NCBI RefSeq assembly: GCF_012070565.1 | Contig: NZ_JAAQRO010000022.1 | Span: forward strand, 124,001 to 188,000 | DNA: 64,000 nt | Source: Anaerosporobacter faecicola | GTDB taxonomy: Bacteria > Bacillota > Clostridia > Lachnospirales > Lachnospiraceae | Reading direction: 5' to 3' | Notes under the pieces: generated by a model | The model's input: the letters and a program-made list of their open reading frames with translations, nothing else | Databases searched by the model: none | What the model was told of the DNA's origin: nothing | Translations under genes and position numbers: made by a program | Part shown: positions 26,805-37,177 of the stretch, piece after piece | Position numbering within the stretch: position 1 is the first letter of the stretch | How the letters are laid out: every line of letters starts with the position of its first letter

Positions 26805-28373
26805 TTATAGTATTGCGTCTACCGCCTTAATAATTAATATCTTTTCTCCTGGTCTTATGGTATCTTGCTCCATTTGGTTGATTTCTTTGATCTTATCGAT
26901 TGTCGTATAATATTTCTTTGCAATGGTCCATAGAGAATCATTCGGTTTCGCAATATATGCTACGATACTTGGCATCTCTTGTAATTTTGAAAAATCAATA
27001 TCTTGTTCTACTACTTCCGTGATAATTGGCTCCGCAATTCGTTCAAATACCATCGTAGCAAGATTGATTCCTGATTTCACTTCAATTTCATCACTATCAA
27101 GCAAGATTACACTGATCGATTCCAGATTTGGTTTTACGTCATAGTAGCAATGAGGGGTCATTTGTTTCACTTCAATCATCTGCGAGAATGGTATTACACC
27201 TTTAATCGAACTTAATGGCTTCCTATCATCATCTGATATATACATAACCTGTACTTCAATTACGCCATCAACTTGAAGTCCACCTTCCACTACTTGCATG
27301 TCATCAATCTTAACAGTTCCATATGCATTGCAGATTTGCATTATTCCAGGCTGAAGATCTGACTTCTTAATACGATCAGTAATTCTAGCTTTACTGTTAT
27401 TCTTTACAAGAAGATTTTCATAATATGCTTCCTTATATGTCGGAACTGCATCCTTTGCAGTAGAGTACACATCACTTAAAATTTCTAGTTCTTCTTCTTC
27501 GTAGGCTTTGATATCCAGATTAAGTACAACTTCCAGATCAATTACTCGTTCTTCTCCATCTGCATCAGGTTTTACCTGAATATCTTTGCTATTAATGGTA
27601 ATATCAATGTCTGGTATCATTTCCTCAAGACATCCATTACAGTCTACTGTTCCAGAGAATGGGACTTCTGTTTCTATGTATTGGATCGGATGTTCCTCAT
27701 CTTCTGATGCATAGAGAACGAATAACATTAATTCTCCCTTAAGGCTAATCTTCTCATCTTGCATACGAATATCCATATTTCTTAAATCTACTTCAGAATA
27801 CAGGATTTCGAATATATTTGGCTTATTGGAGGGGATTGATACTTCATCTTTAATACGGAAGGTATCCTTCTTGTTAACTGTTAACTGTGTTATATTCATC
27901 TGTTTTGTCTTACTTTGTAAGCTTTCATCACCTTCTACTGCAATTGCCGTTTCTTCATCATAAACATCTTCTGCTGCAAAAGAGAAGGCAACAATTGCTT
28001 TTACACTTACTTTTCTAGAATTGATTAAACCTGTATTCAAATCTTCTAGTTCCCACTTCACAATAATATTGTCTTCTGAACAAGCTTCATCCATATTGAT
28101 TGTTTCTTCAAATGGTATTTCACCAGACAGATGATGTACTGGTCTCGTATCCTCTTCACTAATATAGAGAATATTAAACTGCAATGCACCTTTCACTGAC
28201 AATTTACCACTCATAGGCTTCACTTCATAAATGATAATATTTCCTTGTTCCTTAATCATACTGGATATATCCGGTTTCACGTCTGGAACATTAAAATCAT
28301 CATCTAATGTTAATTGAACACTACTTTTACATTTTAATTTATTCATGTGAATGTTCTTTTTTAGTAATTCCAC
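26805..28373 (-). CDS. sipL: SipL-type spore coat morphogenetic protein (three SPOCS domains and LysM)
   Basis: 522 residues, nearly the same length as clostridial SipL, which binds SpoIVA and tethers the coat to the forespore. Three DUF3794/SPOCS repeats begin near residues 20, 175 and 325 (each with a VPDVKPDI- or ISLKGEL-like core). A C-terminal LysM domain (PNDSLWTIAKKYYTTIDKIKEINQM) follows. I take the GTG at 28373, 7 bases after GGAGG. It acts in the mother cell during sporulation. A generic DUF3794-LysM protein is the alternative name. Confidence 0.88.
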   Translation of the reverse strand: MELLKKNIHMNKLKCKSSVQLTLDDDFNVPDVKPDISSMIKEQGNIIIYEVKPMSGKLSVKGALQFNILYISEEDTRPVHHLSGEIPFEETINMDEACSEDNIIVKWELEDLNTGLINSRKVSVKAIVAFSFAAEDVYDEETAIAVEGDESLQSKTKQMNITQLTVNKKDTFRIKDEVSIPSNKPNIFEILYSEVDLRNMDIRMQDEKISLKGELMLFVLYASEDEEHPIQYIETEVPFSGTVDCNGCLEEMIPDIDITINSKDIQVKPDADGEERVIDLEVVLNLDIKAYEEEELEILSDVYSTAKDAVPTYKEAYYENLLVKNNSKARITDRIKKSDLQPGIMQICNAYGTVKIDDMQVVEGGLQVDGVIEVQVMYISDDDRKPLSSIKGVIPFSQMIEVKQMTPHCYYDVKPNLESISVILLDSDEIEVKSGINLATMVFERIAEPIITEVVEQDIDFSKLQEMPSIVAYIAKPNDSLWTIAKKYYTTIDKIKEINQMEQDTIRPGEKILIIKAVDAIL

Positions 28374-28510
28374 TATAATCCCTCCTCATATTTTCATTGA
28401 CCTATACGAAATTGCTTGGTTTTTCCGACCTATCACTAGAATCATATGTTGATGCTCCATTGAATATAACCCAAACTTCGTACAGACGAATACTTCCATG
28501 ACAAAACTTC

Positions 28511-28957
28511 TTAATTAAAAACCACACGCTCTGCTAACTTTTCTAGCTTCACAACGATATAAGGATATGTAATAGCCTGCGTAACGGACTCTCCTTTTTC
28601 AGGTCCCATCAGATCTGTATCAATATAAATAGCATTACTGGTCAGATAAAGCTCATTTACCGCTATACTATAACCACCTGTTGGTTTCGCTCCATATCCT
28701 ACAATAATATAGAGAGAGTCATCACTTTTGAATGTCATCTTAAAAGGTTCTGCCTTCTTTTCCTCAATCATCTGCATCAATTCTTCTGGTACACTGGCAT
28801 ATTCAACAACTGTAAATTCCAGATCTTTTATCTTCTTAATATCCGCTTTTTCTGATTTACAACCTGCTAACAAGGTTGTAAGCAATATACACAACACCAA
28901 TCCGAGATAGCATATCCTGCTGCCTCTGTTCTTCCTGGGTCTCAACCATGTCCGCAT
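28511..28957 (-). CDS. PrcB-like domain lipoprotein
   Basis: 148 residues. A hydrophobic signal ends in LLAGC, so Cys near 33 is probably lipidated. The C-terminal half carries the PrcB_C pattern (YGAKPTGGYSIAV ... VTQAITYPYIVVKLEK), a domain found in partners of secreted proteases in spirochaetes and in many Clostridia. The role here is unknown. It starts after AGGAGA and lies just upstream of sipL on the same strand, but with a gap of about 140 bases. Confidence 0.75.
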   Translation of the reverse strand: MRTWLRPRKNRGSRICYLGLVLCILLTTLLAGCKSEKADIKKIKDLEFTVVEYASVPEELMQMIEEKKAEPFKMTFKSDDSLYIIVGYGAKPTGGYSIAVNELYLTSNAIYIDTDLMGPEKGESVTQAITYPYIVVKLEKLAERVVFN

Positions 28958-28999
28958 ATCTATTCTCCTAGACTTATCAGTTATTATATCTTATGTCAG

Positions 29000-29032
29000 A
29001 AAAGTGGAAAACATGCGTGGTTTTCCACTTTT
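29000..29032. terminator. Hairpin upstream of the PrcB-like gene
   Basis: AAAAGTGGAAAAC and its complement form a 13-base stem with a 7-base loop and a T-run on the plus strand. A second small palindrome, TGTCAGCT-TC-AGCTGACA, lies at 29120-29137. Confidence 0.5.
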
Positions 29033-29146
29033 TCCCTTTGTATTTTCTTATAGAAAGTATTTCGACACCCTCGTGTTAATAATAGCTTCAAAGTACACTT
29101 TGTTCTCGGTGCCGTACACTGTCAGCTTCAGCTGACATCTACCTTA

Positions 29147-29163
29147 TGTGCAAGTGCGCATCC
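29147..29163 (+). repeat. Short dispersed motif, copy B
   Basis: TGTGCAAGTGCGCATCC differs by one base from the motif at 7238-7254. Confidence 0.45.
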
Positions 29164-29167
29164 AACG

Positions 29168-29207
29168 AAAAAAAGCCCTTTCTCATCAAAATAGACAAGA
29201 AAGGGCT
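29168..29207 (-). terminator. Terminator of phosphoglucomutase
   Basis: AGCCCTTTCT pairs with AGAAAGGGCT (arms 29174-29183 and 29198-29207) and is followed on the minus strand by seven T. Confidence 0.88.
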
Positions 29208-29232
29208 AAATCCAACCTATATAAATCGAATT

Positions 29233-30966
29233 TTACATACGATCGATCATTGCTAATACTTCTTTTCCTAATGCTGCTGATTTGGCATTCGCATCTTCTA
29301 ATGATGTACCAACAACGCCATAATAGAATTTAACTTTTGGTTCTGTACCAGAAGGTCTTACACATAACCAAGCGTGGTCACTTAAATCATAGTATAATAC
29401 ATTAGAATTTGGTAAGCCAGTTGGTTTTACTTCCCCTGTGGCTAAATCCTTAATTGTATCTAACTTATAATCTCTAGCTGATAATACTTTGTATTCTCCA
29501 ACACTGGTTGGTGTATTCGTACGAAGGGTATTCATAATCTGTTGGATCTTCTCTAATCCTTCAATTCCCTTCATTGTTACAGCCTGTACATCATCTTTAT
29601 AATATCCATAACGATCATATAAGGATACGAGTGCATCCCATAGGGTCATGTTTTTTGTTTTATAGTAAGCCGCTGCTTCACAAAGAGCCATTGTTGCAAC
29701 GATTGCATCCTTGTCTCTAGCATGTGTGCCAATCAAACAACCATAACTTTCTTCAAAACCAAACAGATAGGTTCCATTCTTATTGTTTTCAAAACCAAGA
29801 ATCTGTTGACCAATGAATTTGAATCCTGTTAAGACTTCGATTAATTTAACATCGTAATATTCTGCAATTGCATCAGCCATATTTGAAGTTACGATGGTTT
29901 TGATCAACGCGCCATCCTTTGGAAGTTCGCCATCTCGTTCTTTTCTTTGGCTAATCTCGTAATCAGCAAGTAAGCATCCAGACATATTACCTGTCATAGA
30001 GATGTATTCTCCTGACTTTGTATCTTTTACATATACGCCAAGACGGTCAGCATCTGGATCGGTTGCTAATACTAAATCTGCATCTTTTTCTTTTGCTAGT
30101 TTTAAAGCAAGGGTAAATGCTTCTGCTGCTTCTGGATTAGGATAACTTACGGTTGGGAATTCTCCATCTGGAAGTTCCTGTTCCGGTACAACATATACAT
30201 TCTTAAATCCAATTTCCTTAAGTACTCTTCTTGCAGGTATGTTACCAGTTCCATGTAAAGGGGTATAAACAATCTTAATTTGATCTGCCACTTCTTTAAT
30301 ACTGTCTGCATGAATTACTTGTTTCTTTAATTCTGCGATATAGGCATCATCGATTTCTGCACCAATTACTTCATATAGTCCCTCTTTGACAGCATCTTGT
30401 TTCTCCATAGTCTTTACCGTACTATAATCGATAACCGCTTTTACTTCTGCCATGATTCCATTGTCATGAGGAGGTGTAATCTGAGCACCATCTTCCCAAT
30501 ATACTTTGTATCCATTATATTCTGGTGGATTATGGCTTGCTGTTATATTAATACCAGCAATACAGTGTAATTTACGTACTGCAAAAGAAAGTTCTGGAGT
30601 TGGTCTTAATGATTCAAATACATACGCCTTAATTCCATTCGCACCTAAACAAAGTGCTGCTTCATCTGCAAATTCTGGTGACATACGACGAGAGTCATAA
30701 GCAATTGCCACACCACGTTCTTTATAGCCAGCTTTAATAATATAGTTTGCTAATCCTTGTGTTGCTTTGCGAACGGTATAGACATTCATTCGGTTGGTAC
30801 CTGCTCCAATAATGCCACGTAACCCAGCTGTTCCGAACTCAAGATCCGTATAAAATCTTTCTTTGATCTCTTTGTCATCCTCTTTGATGGAAGTTAATTC
30901 TTCTTTTGTCTTTGCATCAAAATAAGGATTGTTTAACCATTCTTCGTATAACTTCTTGTAATCCAT
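29233..30966 (-). CDS. pgcA: Phosphoglucomutase / phosphomannomutase
   Basis: 577 residues. It interconverts glucose-1-phosphate and glucose-6-phosphate, so it can process the glucose-1-phosphate released by cellobiose phosphorylase. The phosphoserine loop is TASHNPPEYNGYK near residue 143, the metal loop is ATDPDADR near 305, sugar-binding GFEESYG lies near 405, and the phosphate-binding RPSGTEPK near the C-terminus. I start at the second ATG (30966), 6 bases after AGGAGG; the first ATG abuts that site. Mannose specificity cannot be excluded. Confidence 0.93.
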   Translation of the reverse strand: MDYKKLYEEWLNNPYFDAKTKEELTSIKEDDKEIKERFYTDLEFGTAGLRGIIGAGTNRMNVYTVRKATQGLANYIIKAGYKERGVAIAYDSRRMSPEFADEAALCLGANGIKAYVFESLRPTPELSFAVRKLHCIAGINITASHNPPEYNGYKVYWEDGAQITPPHDNGIMAEVKAVIDYSTVKTMEKQDAVKEGLYEVIGAEIDDAYIAELKKQVIHADSIKEVADQIKIVYTPLHGTGNIPARRVLKEIGFKNVYVVPEQELPDGEFPTVSYPNPEAAEAFTLALKLAKEKDADLVLATDPDADRLGVYVKDTKSGEYISMTGNMSGCLLADYEISQRKERDGELPKDGALIKTIVTSNMADAIAEYYDVKLIEVLTGFKFIGQQILGFENNKNGTYLFGFEESYGCLIGTHARDKDAIVATMALCEAAAYYKTKNMTLWDALVSLYDRYGYYKDDVQAVTMKGIEGLEKIQQIMNTLRTNTPTSVGEYKVLSARDYKLDTIKDLATGEVKPTGLPNSNVLYYDLSDHAWLCVRPSGTEPKVKFYYGVVGTSLEDANAKSAALGKEVLAMIDRM

Positions 30967-31151
30967 GTTCATCCTCCTATCATTCCTACTTTATAATCGT
31001 GTTCTTACTGCTCATAACTGGCGATTATAAAGTGGCGTGAAGGAATCGTCAGTACAAACAAGTTCTATTTTATCAGTAGACATTTTCTCTGAATTTTCGT
31101 AAAATTTTCGAACCGTAATGATTATAACACGTTATTACACAATTTTCTAGA

Positions 31152-32585
31152 TTATTTTTTCGTTAAGCTTGGGAAGTTTAAGTATACGTCTTCTCCATCA
31201 TCAGCAATGATTACTGGATAACTTACGGTTTCATACCCATCTGCTGCTAAGGATATGGTGTAACTGCCCACTTGTTTTGTAAAGTTAACCGGTGCTGTTC
31301 CCATTAGATCTCCATTCCAATAAACTGATACATCTGCAGGGGTCTGCACATAAATTTTATGTTCCGTATCAACAGAATTATTACTCGTATCAGAATTCTT
31401 AACCTCCTCTTCTAAGCTATCATCAGAAGAAGAACTATTATTCGAGCTGTTGGTATCCGAACTTGTGGAACTATTTGTTCCTGTTGAATTATTGGTATTC
31501 GTGCTTGTCGAGTCATCTGTTGCTTCTGGTGCTGGTTCAACTAGGGTGATAAAGAACTGCATACTTGATTCATCTACAGTGATCTTACCTGTATAGTCCT
31601 CATATCCACTTAACGTTACTGTTACTGTATATTGGCCATATTTCAATTCAATTGGTTGTGAATAATCCACTTCTTTTCCATTGATTGTTAGATCCGCACC
31701 ATCTGGTATTACCGTAAATTCTACTTTTCCTACCTGTGGAGCTTCCTTACGGAATTCACCCATATCCACTACAATTTCTTCATCCCTGGTCACGTGAATC
31801 AATTTACTGCCTGTTAGTCCGTCATTTTCCATTGTAAGTCGGTAATCCCCTTCACGTACCACTACTAACATATCCTTTGAAATCTGGATCATGTTGTCAT
31901 TTCCAATTTCAAGATTTCCCCCAATAAAATCATCATAATTTGAGAATCGAACATAACCATGCCCTTTTGTTACGATAATAGAATATACGTTACTTCCCAC
32001 ACCCTTTAAGGTTAACTCATCTTTTTCATTAAGATTGATCATATTAATGGCTTTTCCATCGCCTATGATCAATAGATTTTCATTATATTGATAATTCTGG
32101 TTTGCAATACTCATCATTTTCTTATCCGAATTGATCACAAGATTACTTACTTTTTTATATTCCCATGCGTCCTTTGAGATATTTATGGCTACCACATCAT
32201 TGTTTAATAGATAATATACATCCACCAATTCCCCAACTGGAATCTGTGCCATGGTAATGACCTGGTCAAATTTGTCCTTTACATCGGTTGCCCCGTCGTA
32301 ATATAAGTTAAGTTCATCATTTCCGTCAATACTATATAAGGTGATACTTTTCTTATCTGTGTCAATTGCTTTCACAACTGCAAATGCTTGTCGGTCATAG
32401 ATTAAGGTATTCACCTCCGCAATGCCTGCACTTTCAGTAGTTGTTGTATTCTGTTTCTTATGTCCGCCTTTGGTATCTGCTTCTCCAGTAATCACAGTGA
32501 TCACCAATGCAATCATTGCAACCAATATAACAAATGGTATGTATTTTCTATATTTATCAATCTCTTGTCCTTGTTTCTTATTCAT
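31152..32585 (-). CDS. Membrane-anchored protein with PEGA domains
   Basis: 477 residues. A short cytoplasmic N-terminus and one transmembrane helix (residues about 16-36) lead to a large extracellular part. Beta-rich repeats occupy the middle. Two PEGA-type domains (VEFTVIPDGADLTINGKEVDYSQPI near 290 and HKIYVQTPADVSVYWNGDLMGTAPV near 410) flank a Ser/Thr/Asn-rich linker. PEGA domains are surface modules of unknown ligand. The ATG ending at 32585 is chosen because GGAGG lies upstream and the upstream TTG-initiated frame overlaps it. Confidence 0.78.
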   Translation of the reverse strand: MNKKQGQEIDKYRKYIPFVILVAMIALVITVITGEADTKGGHKKQNTTTTESAGIAEVNTLIYDRQAFAVVKAIDTDKKSITLYSIDGNDELNLYYDGATDVKDKFDQVITMAQIPVGELVDVYYLLNNDVVAINISKDAWEYKKVSNLVINSDKKMMSIANQNYQYNENLLIIGDGKAINMINLNEKDELTLKGVGSNVYSIIVTKGHGYVRFSNYDDFIGGNLEIGNDNMIQISKDMLVVVREGDYRLTMENDGLTGSKLIHVTRDEEIVVDMGEFRKEAPQVGKVEFTVIPDGADLTINGKEVDYSQPIELKYGQYTVTVTLSGYEDYTGKITVDESSMQFFITLVEPAPEATDDSTSTNTNNSTGTNSSTSSDTNSSNNSSSSDDSLEEEVKNSDTSNNSVDTEHKIYVQTPADVSVYWNGDLMGTAPVNFTKQVGSYTISLAADGYETVSYPVIIADDGEDVYLNFPSLTKK

Positions 32586-32777
32586 CAAGGCATACACCTC
32601 CAATCTACCTTACATAATAAAGCATTCCCCAGCTATTGTAAACCTGATATTTGCACTATTTGTCGTAATTCATACATTTTACCGGATTATTGTTGTAAAA
32701 GAATGGAGCTATTCAAGACATAGAATTCTATGATCCGTTTTTTCATACTTGCAAAAGAAAGCAGATCTTTCCAACCA

Positions 32778-32815
32778 CAAAAACAGGAGCGTCAAAATAC
32801 CTCTTGACGCTCCTG
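32778..32815 (-). terminator. Terminator of the CotS-like gene
   Basis: A perfect 12-base stem (32784-32795 with 32804-32815) begins 3 bases after the stop codon and is followed by TTTTTG on the minus strand. Confidence 0.9.
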
Positions 32816-32818
32816 TCA

Positions 32819-33805
32819 CTATCTTAATTGTAATAAAAATGCATCTTTTCCATTTGCCTGATCCGATAGGTTCATTAACTTTTGTATATTCCTTCTTGGA
32901 ACCCAGGATTTTCGTGCATTGTAATAGAAATTCGTTACTTTCCAGAACTTCTCCGGATACAACAACATTGCATAGAGTATCGTAAATTCCTCATCTGATA
33001 TTCCCTTACAACGTGCATATTCTTCGATAATCCGGTTTCCAATTCGAATCTCCCAATTATTCTTTTCCATTACTTTACGTATGAAACAATACAGATCTAA
33101 CATCTGTACGCCAATACATACTTTTTCAAAATTCGTTGTTGCAATTTGATCTTGTAACATTATGATATTATGATAGATATAATTTCCATGACACATGGTC
33201 ATATCATTCACACATCCTGTTAAGAGTTTATCATATGCAGATTCCCCCAGAATTTCAATTGCCATCAGGCCTTGTTCATAAAACTGGTTATATACATTGA
33301 GAAAACATACTTCAAACTCATTCTTCTGTTTTTTATCTCGTATATAGCCTCTGACCCTTTTCAGTTCTCGATTATGCTTGTCAAACTGTACTCCTAAATT
33401 ATAGATATACCTGGTTTTCTGTTCTTCAGATTCCACTTCAACATGATTCAAGTAGCGATGCAAATTACCCAAGTTATTTGCGGCTGCGGTAATTTCCTTT
33501 TCATCACGAAGATTGCATTCCTCACCATTAAACCAGCTCTTAATCACATATTTTGTGCCTAGGGAATCTTCTGTAATAAGCTCTCCATTCTGATTACGTA
33601 GATATAAATCGACATTTGTATAACCCGCTTTTTGTAGATGCTCTTTCACTGACTGTTCAAACTCGATCTTTGTATCTGAACCTTCATAGTTCCTATATAA
33701 TTTTAAACCCTGATTGGTTTCTAATATATATGCACCCCTTACACGATATACATTTCGGATTGCCATATTATACTGCTTCCAGATTTCCTCATGCCTATCC
33801 TCCAC
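32819..33805 (-). CDS. CotS-like spore coat protein, kinase-fold
   Basis: 328 residues. It has the aminoglycoside-phosphotransferase/choline-kinase-like fold of CotS/YsxE/YutH coat proteins: GAYILETNQGLKLYRNYEGSDTK near 25, KYVIKSWFNGEECNLRD near 95, and CHGNYIYHNIIM near 205 in the Brenner-loop position. That loop has His-Gly-Asn where active kinases have His-Gly-Asp, so activity is doubtful. I choose the GTG at 33805 because AGGAGG lies 7 bases upstream. Members are mother-cell coat components in Bacillus. Confidence 0.75.
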   Translation of the reverse strand: MEDRHEEIWKQYNMAIRNVYRVRGAYILETNQGLKLYRNYEGSDTKIEFEQSVKEHLQKAGYTNVDLYLRNQNGELITEDSLGTKYVIKSWFNGEECNLRDEKEITAAANNLGNLHRYLNHVEVESEEQKTRYIYNLGVQFDKHNRELKRVRGYIRDKKQKNEFEVCFLNVYNQFYEQGLMAIEILGESAYDKLLTGCVNDMTMCHGNYIYHNIIMLQDQIATTNFEKVCIGVQMLDLYCFIRKVMEKNNWEIRIGNRIIEEYARCKGISDEEFTILYAMLLYPEKFWKVTNFYYNARKSWVPRRNIQKLMNLSDQANGKDAFLLQLR

Positions 33806-33905
33806 AATTAGCCCTCCTAACCCATTCAATCCTTCACTAACGGATGTCTTTCTTGTTAATACTATGAAACAAGTGGGTATTATAGAAGTTGAAATTGGAA
33901 ATAAT

Positions 33906-35306
33906 TTAGAAACTCAATTTCTTCGCATATTCAATTAAACTCTCTCTGTTATTCTCTTCTGGTTCTTCCAATACGTGTTGCAAAATCTGTTGTAAAGCAT
34001 CACCTAACGTTTTTCCTTGACTAAAACCAATTTCAATCAAATCTTTACCGGATATGGCTAAGTCCTTCATTCGTAAACATTGTTTTGCGGCTCGAATCTT
34101 TTTATATACCGTTTCTATGTTGTTCGTAAGCTGCAAACGCTCTTTGCAAGCATTTTCCGCATGCGCAATGGCATCTGCTTTCTTAACAAGGAATAATAGA
34201 TCCATAAGGTCGACTCCAATGGTATTGATACATTTACGCAATGCTTTTTCTTCTATTGATAATGGATGATCATGATAACGGATTAACGAAGTAACGGTAT
34301 CGATGGTATAATTGTCGAATTTTAAGTCGCGTAGAATTGTTTTTGCCGTCTTCGCACTCACTTCTCCGTGTCCATAAAAATGATCCCTCCCTTGCTCATC
34401 CGTCTGTTTTACAAGTGGTTTCCCACAATCATGAAGCAACATGGTAAAACATAAGATCATCTGCAATTTATGATCGAGACAGAATGTTTCCTGCTCTTTC
34501 GCATCATCGACATATGGTACTTGGGAGAATAGACTATGCATTGCTTCAACAGCTGCAATGCAGTGTTCTCCCACACCTAGATAATGATACGGAGAATTCT
34601 GTGTTGTCTCCATCATCTGATCAAATACAGGTAAGATGATTTTCGTAATTCCAAGTTGATAGGCATCAATCATTTTTCTTGGATGGGAAGAACATAAGAG
34701 TTTCTCAAGTTCAACACGAATACGTTCTGCACTTATATTATGAAGCGTCTCTGCCTTTTCTGTTATCGCCTGCTTCGTCTGCTCCTCAATGGTAAAATCA
34801 AGCTGGGCAGAGAACCGTATTGCACGAAGTATCCGAAGTGCATCTTCATCAAAACGTTCCCGTGCATTGCCCACACAGCGGATTACCTTCGCTTCCATAT
34901 CCTCTAGTCCATGAAATTCATCAACAATGCCTTCCTGTTCATTATATGCCATAGCATTAATGGTGAAATCTCGTCTCTTTAAATCTTCCACAAGATCAGA
35001 AGTGAATGCCACATTTTTTGGATGGCGATTGTCTTCATATTCTCCATCAATACGATAGGTGGTTACTTCAAACCCTTCTTTATCTAACATGATTGTTACC
35101 GTCCCATGTTCAATCCCTGTATCAATGGTCCTACGAAATAAGCGTTTCACTTCTTCTGGTTTTGCAGATGTGGTAATATCCCAGTCTCCTGGTATTCTTC
35201 CTAGTATACTGTCACGTACGCAACCACCTACTGCATATGCTTCATGTCCATGGTCTGTCAATGTCTGAATGATCATTCTTACCTTATTTGGCATCTCTAT
35301 TCTCAT
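33906..35306 (-). CDS. cca: CCA tRNA nucleotidyltransferase
   Basis: 466 residues. It adds or repairs the 3'-CCA end of tRNAs. The nucleotidyltransferase head has AVGGCVRDSILGR and DWDITTSA (metal aspartates), followed by RRDFTINAMAYN and the RFDEDALRILRAIRFSAQ neck motif. The C-terminal half contains an HD phosphohydrolase domain (MLLHDCGKPLV near 295), as in class II bacterial enzymes. AAGGAGAG precedes the ATG. It lies 38 bases downstream of proS, so both may be read from the T-box promoter. Confidence 0.93.
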   Translation of the reverse strand: MRIEMPNKVRMIIQTLTDHGHEAYAVGGCVRDSILGRIPGDWDITTSAKPEEVKRLFRRTIDTGIEHGTVTIMLDKEGFEVTTYRIDGEYEDNRHPKNVAFTSDLVEDLKRRDFTINAMAYNEQEGIVDEFHGLEDMEAKVIRCVGNARERFDEDALRILRAIRFSAQLDFTIEEQTKQAITEKAETLHNISAERIRVELEKLLCSSHPRKMIDAYQLGITKIILPVFDQMMETTQNSPYHYLGVGEHCIAAVEAMHSLFSQVPYVDDAKEQETFCLDHKLQMILCFTMLLHDCGKPLVKQTDEQGRDHFYGHGEVSAKTAKTILRDLKFDNYTIDTVTSLIRYHDHPLSIEEKALRKCINTIGVDLMDLLFLVKKADAIAHAENACKERLQLTNNIETVYKKIRAAKQCLRMKDLAISGKDLIEIGFSQGKTLGDALQQILQHVLEEPEENNRESLIEYAKKLSF

Positions 35307-35344
35307 ATGACTCTCCTTGCCGTACGTTTGAAATAACTTGTTTC

Positions 35345-36778
35345 TTAGTATGCTTTTCCCCAGTAAACAAGTGCTTTTGCTTTCTTACCACAGCAGATAC
35401 AAGTATCACTGATATGCTCTTGTTTAAATGGCATACAACGAGAAGTTGCTCCTGTCTTTTCCTTGATTTCATCTTCACATGCTTGGTCACCACACCACAT
35501 AGCTTTTACGAAACCTGGTTTCTTTGCAACTGTATCTGTGAACTCTTCCATGCTATGCGCTTCATAGGTATGAGCATCACGATGTGCTCTTGCTCTCTCT
35601 AACATATCATGTTGCATTGTTTCAAGTACTTCTGCTACTTTATTTTCTAATTCATCAAGAGATACAACAATCTTCTCTCTTGTGTCTCTACGTACGATAA
35701 CAGCTTGATTTGCTTCAATATCTTTTGGTCCAAGTTCAATACGAATTGGAATTCCACGCATCTCTTGTTCACTGAATTTCCAGCCTGGTCCTTTATCACT
35801 ATCATCCACTTTTACAGTAAATTGACTTAGACGTTCTTTTAATTCATTGGCTTTTTCAAGAACACCTTCCTTATGTTGTGCAATAGGAATGATCATTACT
35901 TGAGTTGGAGCAATTCTTGGTGGTAATACAAGTCCACTATCATCTCCATGTACCATGATCACTGCACCAATCAAACGAGTCGTCATTCCCCATGATGTTT
36001 GGTGTACATATTGTAATTTATTCTCTTTATCTGTATATTGGATACCGAATGCTTTTGCAAAACCATCTCCAAAGTTATGGCTTGTTCCTGATTGTAATGC
36101 TTTTCCATCATGCATTAATGCTTCGATGGTATAGGTTGCTTCCGCTCCAGCGAATTTTTCTTTATCTGTTTTACGTCCTTTGATCATTGGAATTGCTAGA
36201 ACATTCTCACAGAAATCTGCATATAGGTTCAACATCTGAATCGTTCTTTCTTCTGCTTCTTCTGCAGTAGCATGAGCAGTATGTCCTTCTTGCCATAAGA
36301 ATTCTAAGGAACGAAGGAAAGGTCTTGTTGTTTTTTCCCAACGTACAACGGAACACCATTGGTTGTATACTTTTGGAAGGTCACGGTAAGATTGAATAAT
36401 ATTCGCATAGAAATCACAGAATAATGTTTCTGATGTTGGTCTTACACATAATTTTTCCTGTAATGGTTCTAAACCACCCTGTGTAACCCATGCTACTTCT
36501 GGAGCAAATCCTTCTACATGATCTTTTTCTTTCTGTAATAGACTTTCTGGGATAAACATTGGCATATAGACATTCTCTACACCTGTTTCTTTAAATCTTG
36601 CATCCAATTGTTTCTGAATATTTTCCCAAATTGCATATCCAGCTGGACGGAAAATTGTACAACCACGTACACTAGAGTATTCTACAAGTTCTGCTTTCTT
36701 TACAACATCAGTATACCATTGTGCAAAATCTTCCTCCATAGAAGTAATTGCTTCTACTAATTTCTTTTCTTTAGCCAT
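35345..36778 (-). CDS. proS: Prolyl-tRNA synthetase, short eukaryote/archaeal-like type
   Basis: 477 residues, lacking the editing insertion of the long bacterial type. It charges tRNA-Pro. Class II motifs are present: motif 1 region [12 protein letters not shown], motif 2 [13 protein letters not shown] and [16 protein letters not shown], and motif 3 near [17 protein letters not shown]. The C-terminal zinc-type domain carries [10 protein letters not shown] and CICCGKKA and ends in the short Tyr tail. GGAGAAAGA precedes the ATG. A T-box leader lies immediately upstream. Confidence 0.94.
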   Translation of the reverse strand: MAKEKKLVEAITSMEEDFAQWYTDVVKKAELVEYSSVRGCTIFRPAGYAIWENIQKQLDARFKETGVENVYMPMFIPESLLQKEKDHVEGFAPEVAWVTQGGLEPLQEKLCVRPTSETLFCDFYANIIQSYRDLPKVYNQWCSVVRWEKTTRPFLRSLEFLWQEGHTAHATAEEAEERTIQMLNLYADFCENVLAIPMIKGRKTDKEKFAGAEATYTIEALMHDGKALQSGTSHNFGDGFAKAFGIQYTDKENKLQYVHQTSWGMTTRLIGAVIMVHGDDSGLVLPPRIAPTQVMIIPIAQHKEGVLEKANELKERLSQFTVKVDDSDKGPGWKFSEQEMRGIPIRIELGPKDIEANQAVIVRRDTREKIVVSLDELENKVAEVLETMQHDMLERARAHRDAHTYEAHSMEEFTDTVAKKPGFVKAMWCGDQACEDEIKEKTGATSRCMPFKQEHISDTCICCGKKAKALVYWGKAY

Positions 36779-36919
36779 ATCTCTTTCTCCTTTTTTGTGT
36801 TTAATTTGTTACATCAACCTAAGGTCTTTTCTGTTTTACTCTATTATTGACGTTATTCTACTGTCCTAATATAGTTTTTTAACGTAAACTCGCACATCAA
36901 AAACAATGTTTTGCGCATA

Positions 36920-37171
36920 AAACAAAAAAGCCCTTAAGTCCACAAGGGACCGAAAGGCTTCGGCGGTACCACCCTAATTAACAACCTACGTTGCTCTCTT
37001 TTATAATCTTTAACGCAGAAGATACGCCGTACTTTCATACGGAACTCCAAGGTAGGTTCTATAGCTGGAATAAGAAAAAGTCTCACCACTCTTTTTCTCT
37101 CTGTGTTATTCACCACTATATACTATTCCTCTTCACGGTCATAAAGTCATTGATTTTACAGACTTATTGTA
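36920..37171 (-). ncRNA. T-box leader of proS
   Basis: The minus strand carries AGGGTGGTACCGCC (36962-36975), the conserved T-box that pairs with the uncharged tRNA acceptor end. It is followed by a terminator with AAGCC/GGGCTT and inner GTCC/GGAC pairing and six T (36924-36962). Upstream is a long stem-I region with an AGTA element. Two proline codons lie in the plausible specifier region, CCT at 37054-37056 and CCA at 37066-37068; I cannot decide which is read. The leader should raise proS expression when tRNA-Pro is uncharged. Confidence 0.88.
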
Positions 37172-37177
37172 ACTTTG

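Noticed and set aside
35284-35493. 69-residue frame across the proS end and cca start
   Set aside because: Overlaps two confident genes on the same strand in another frame; composition is unlike protein.
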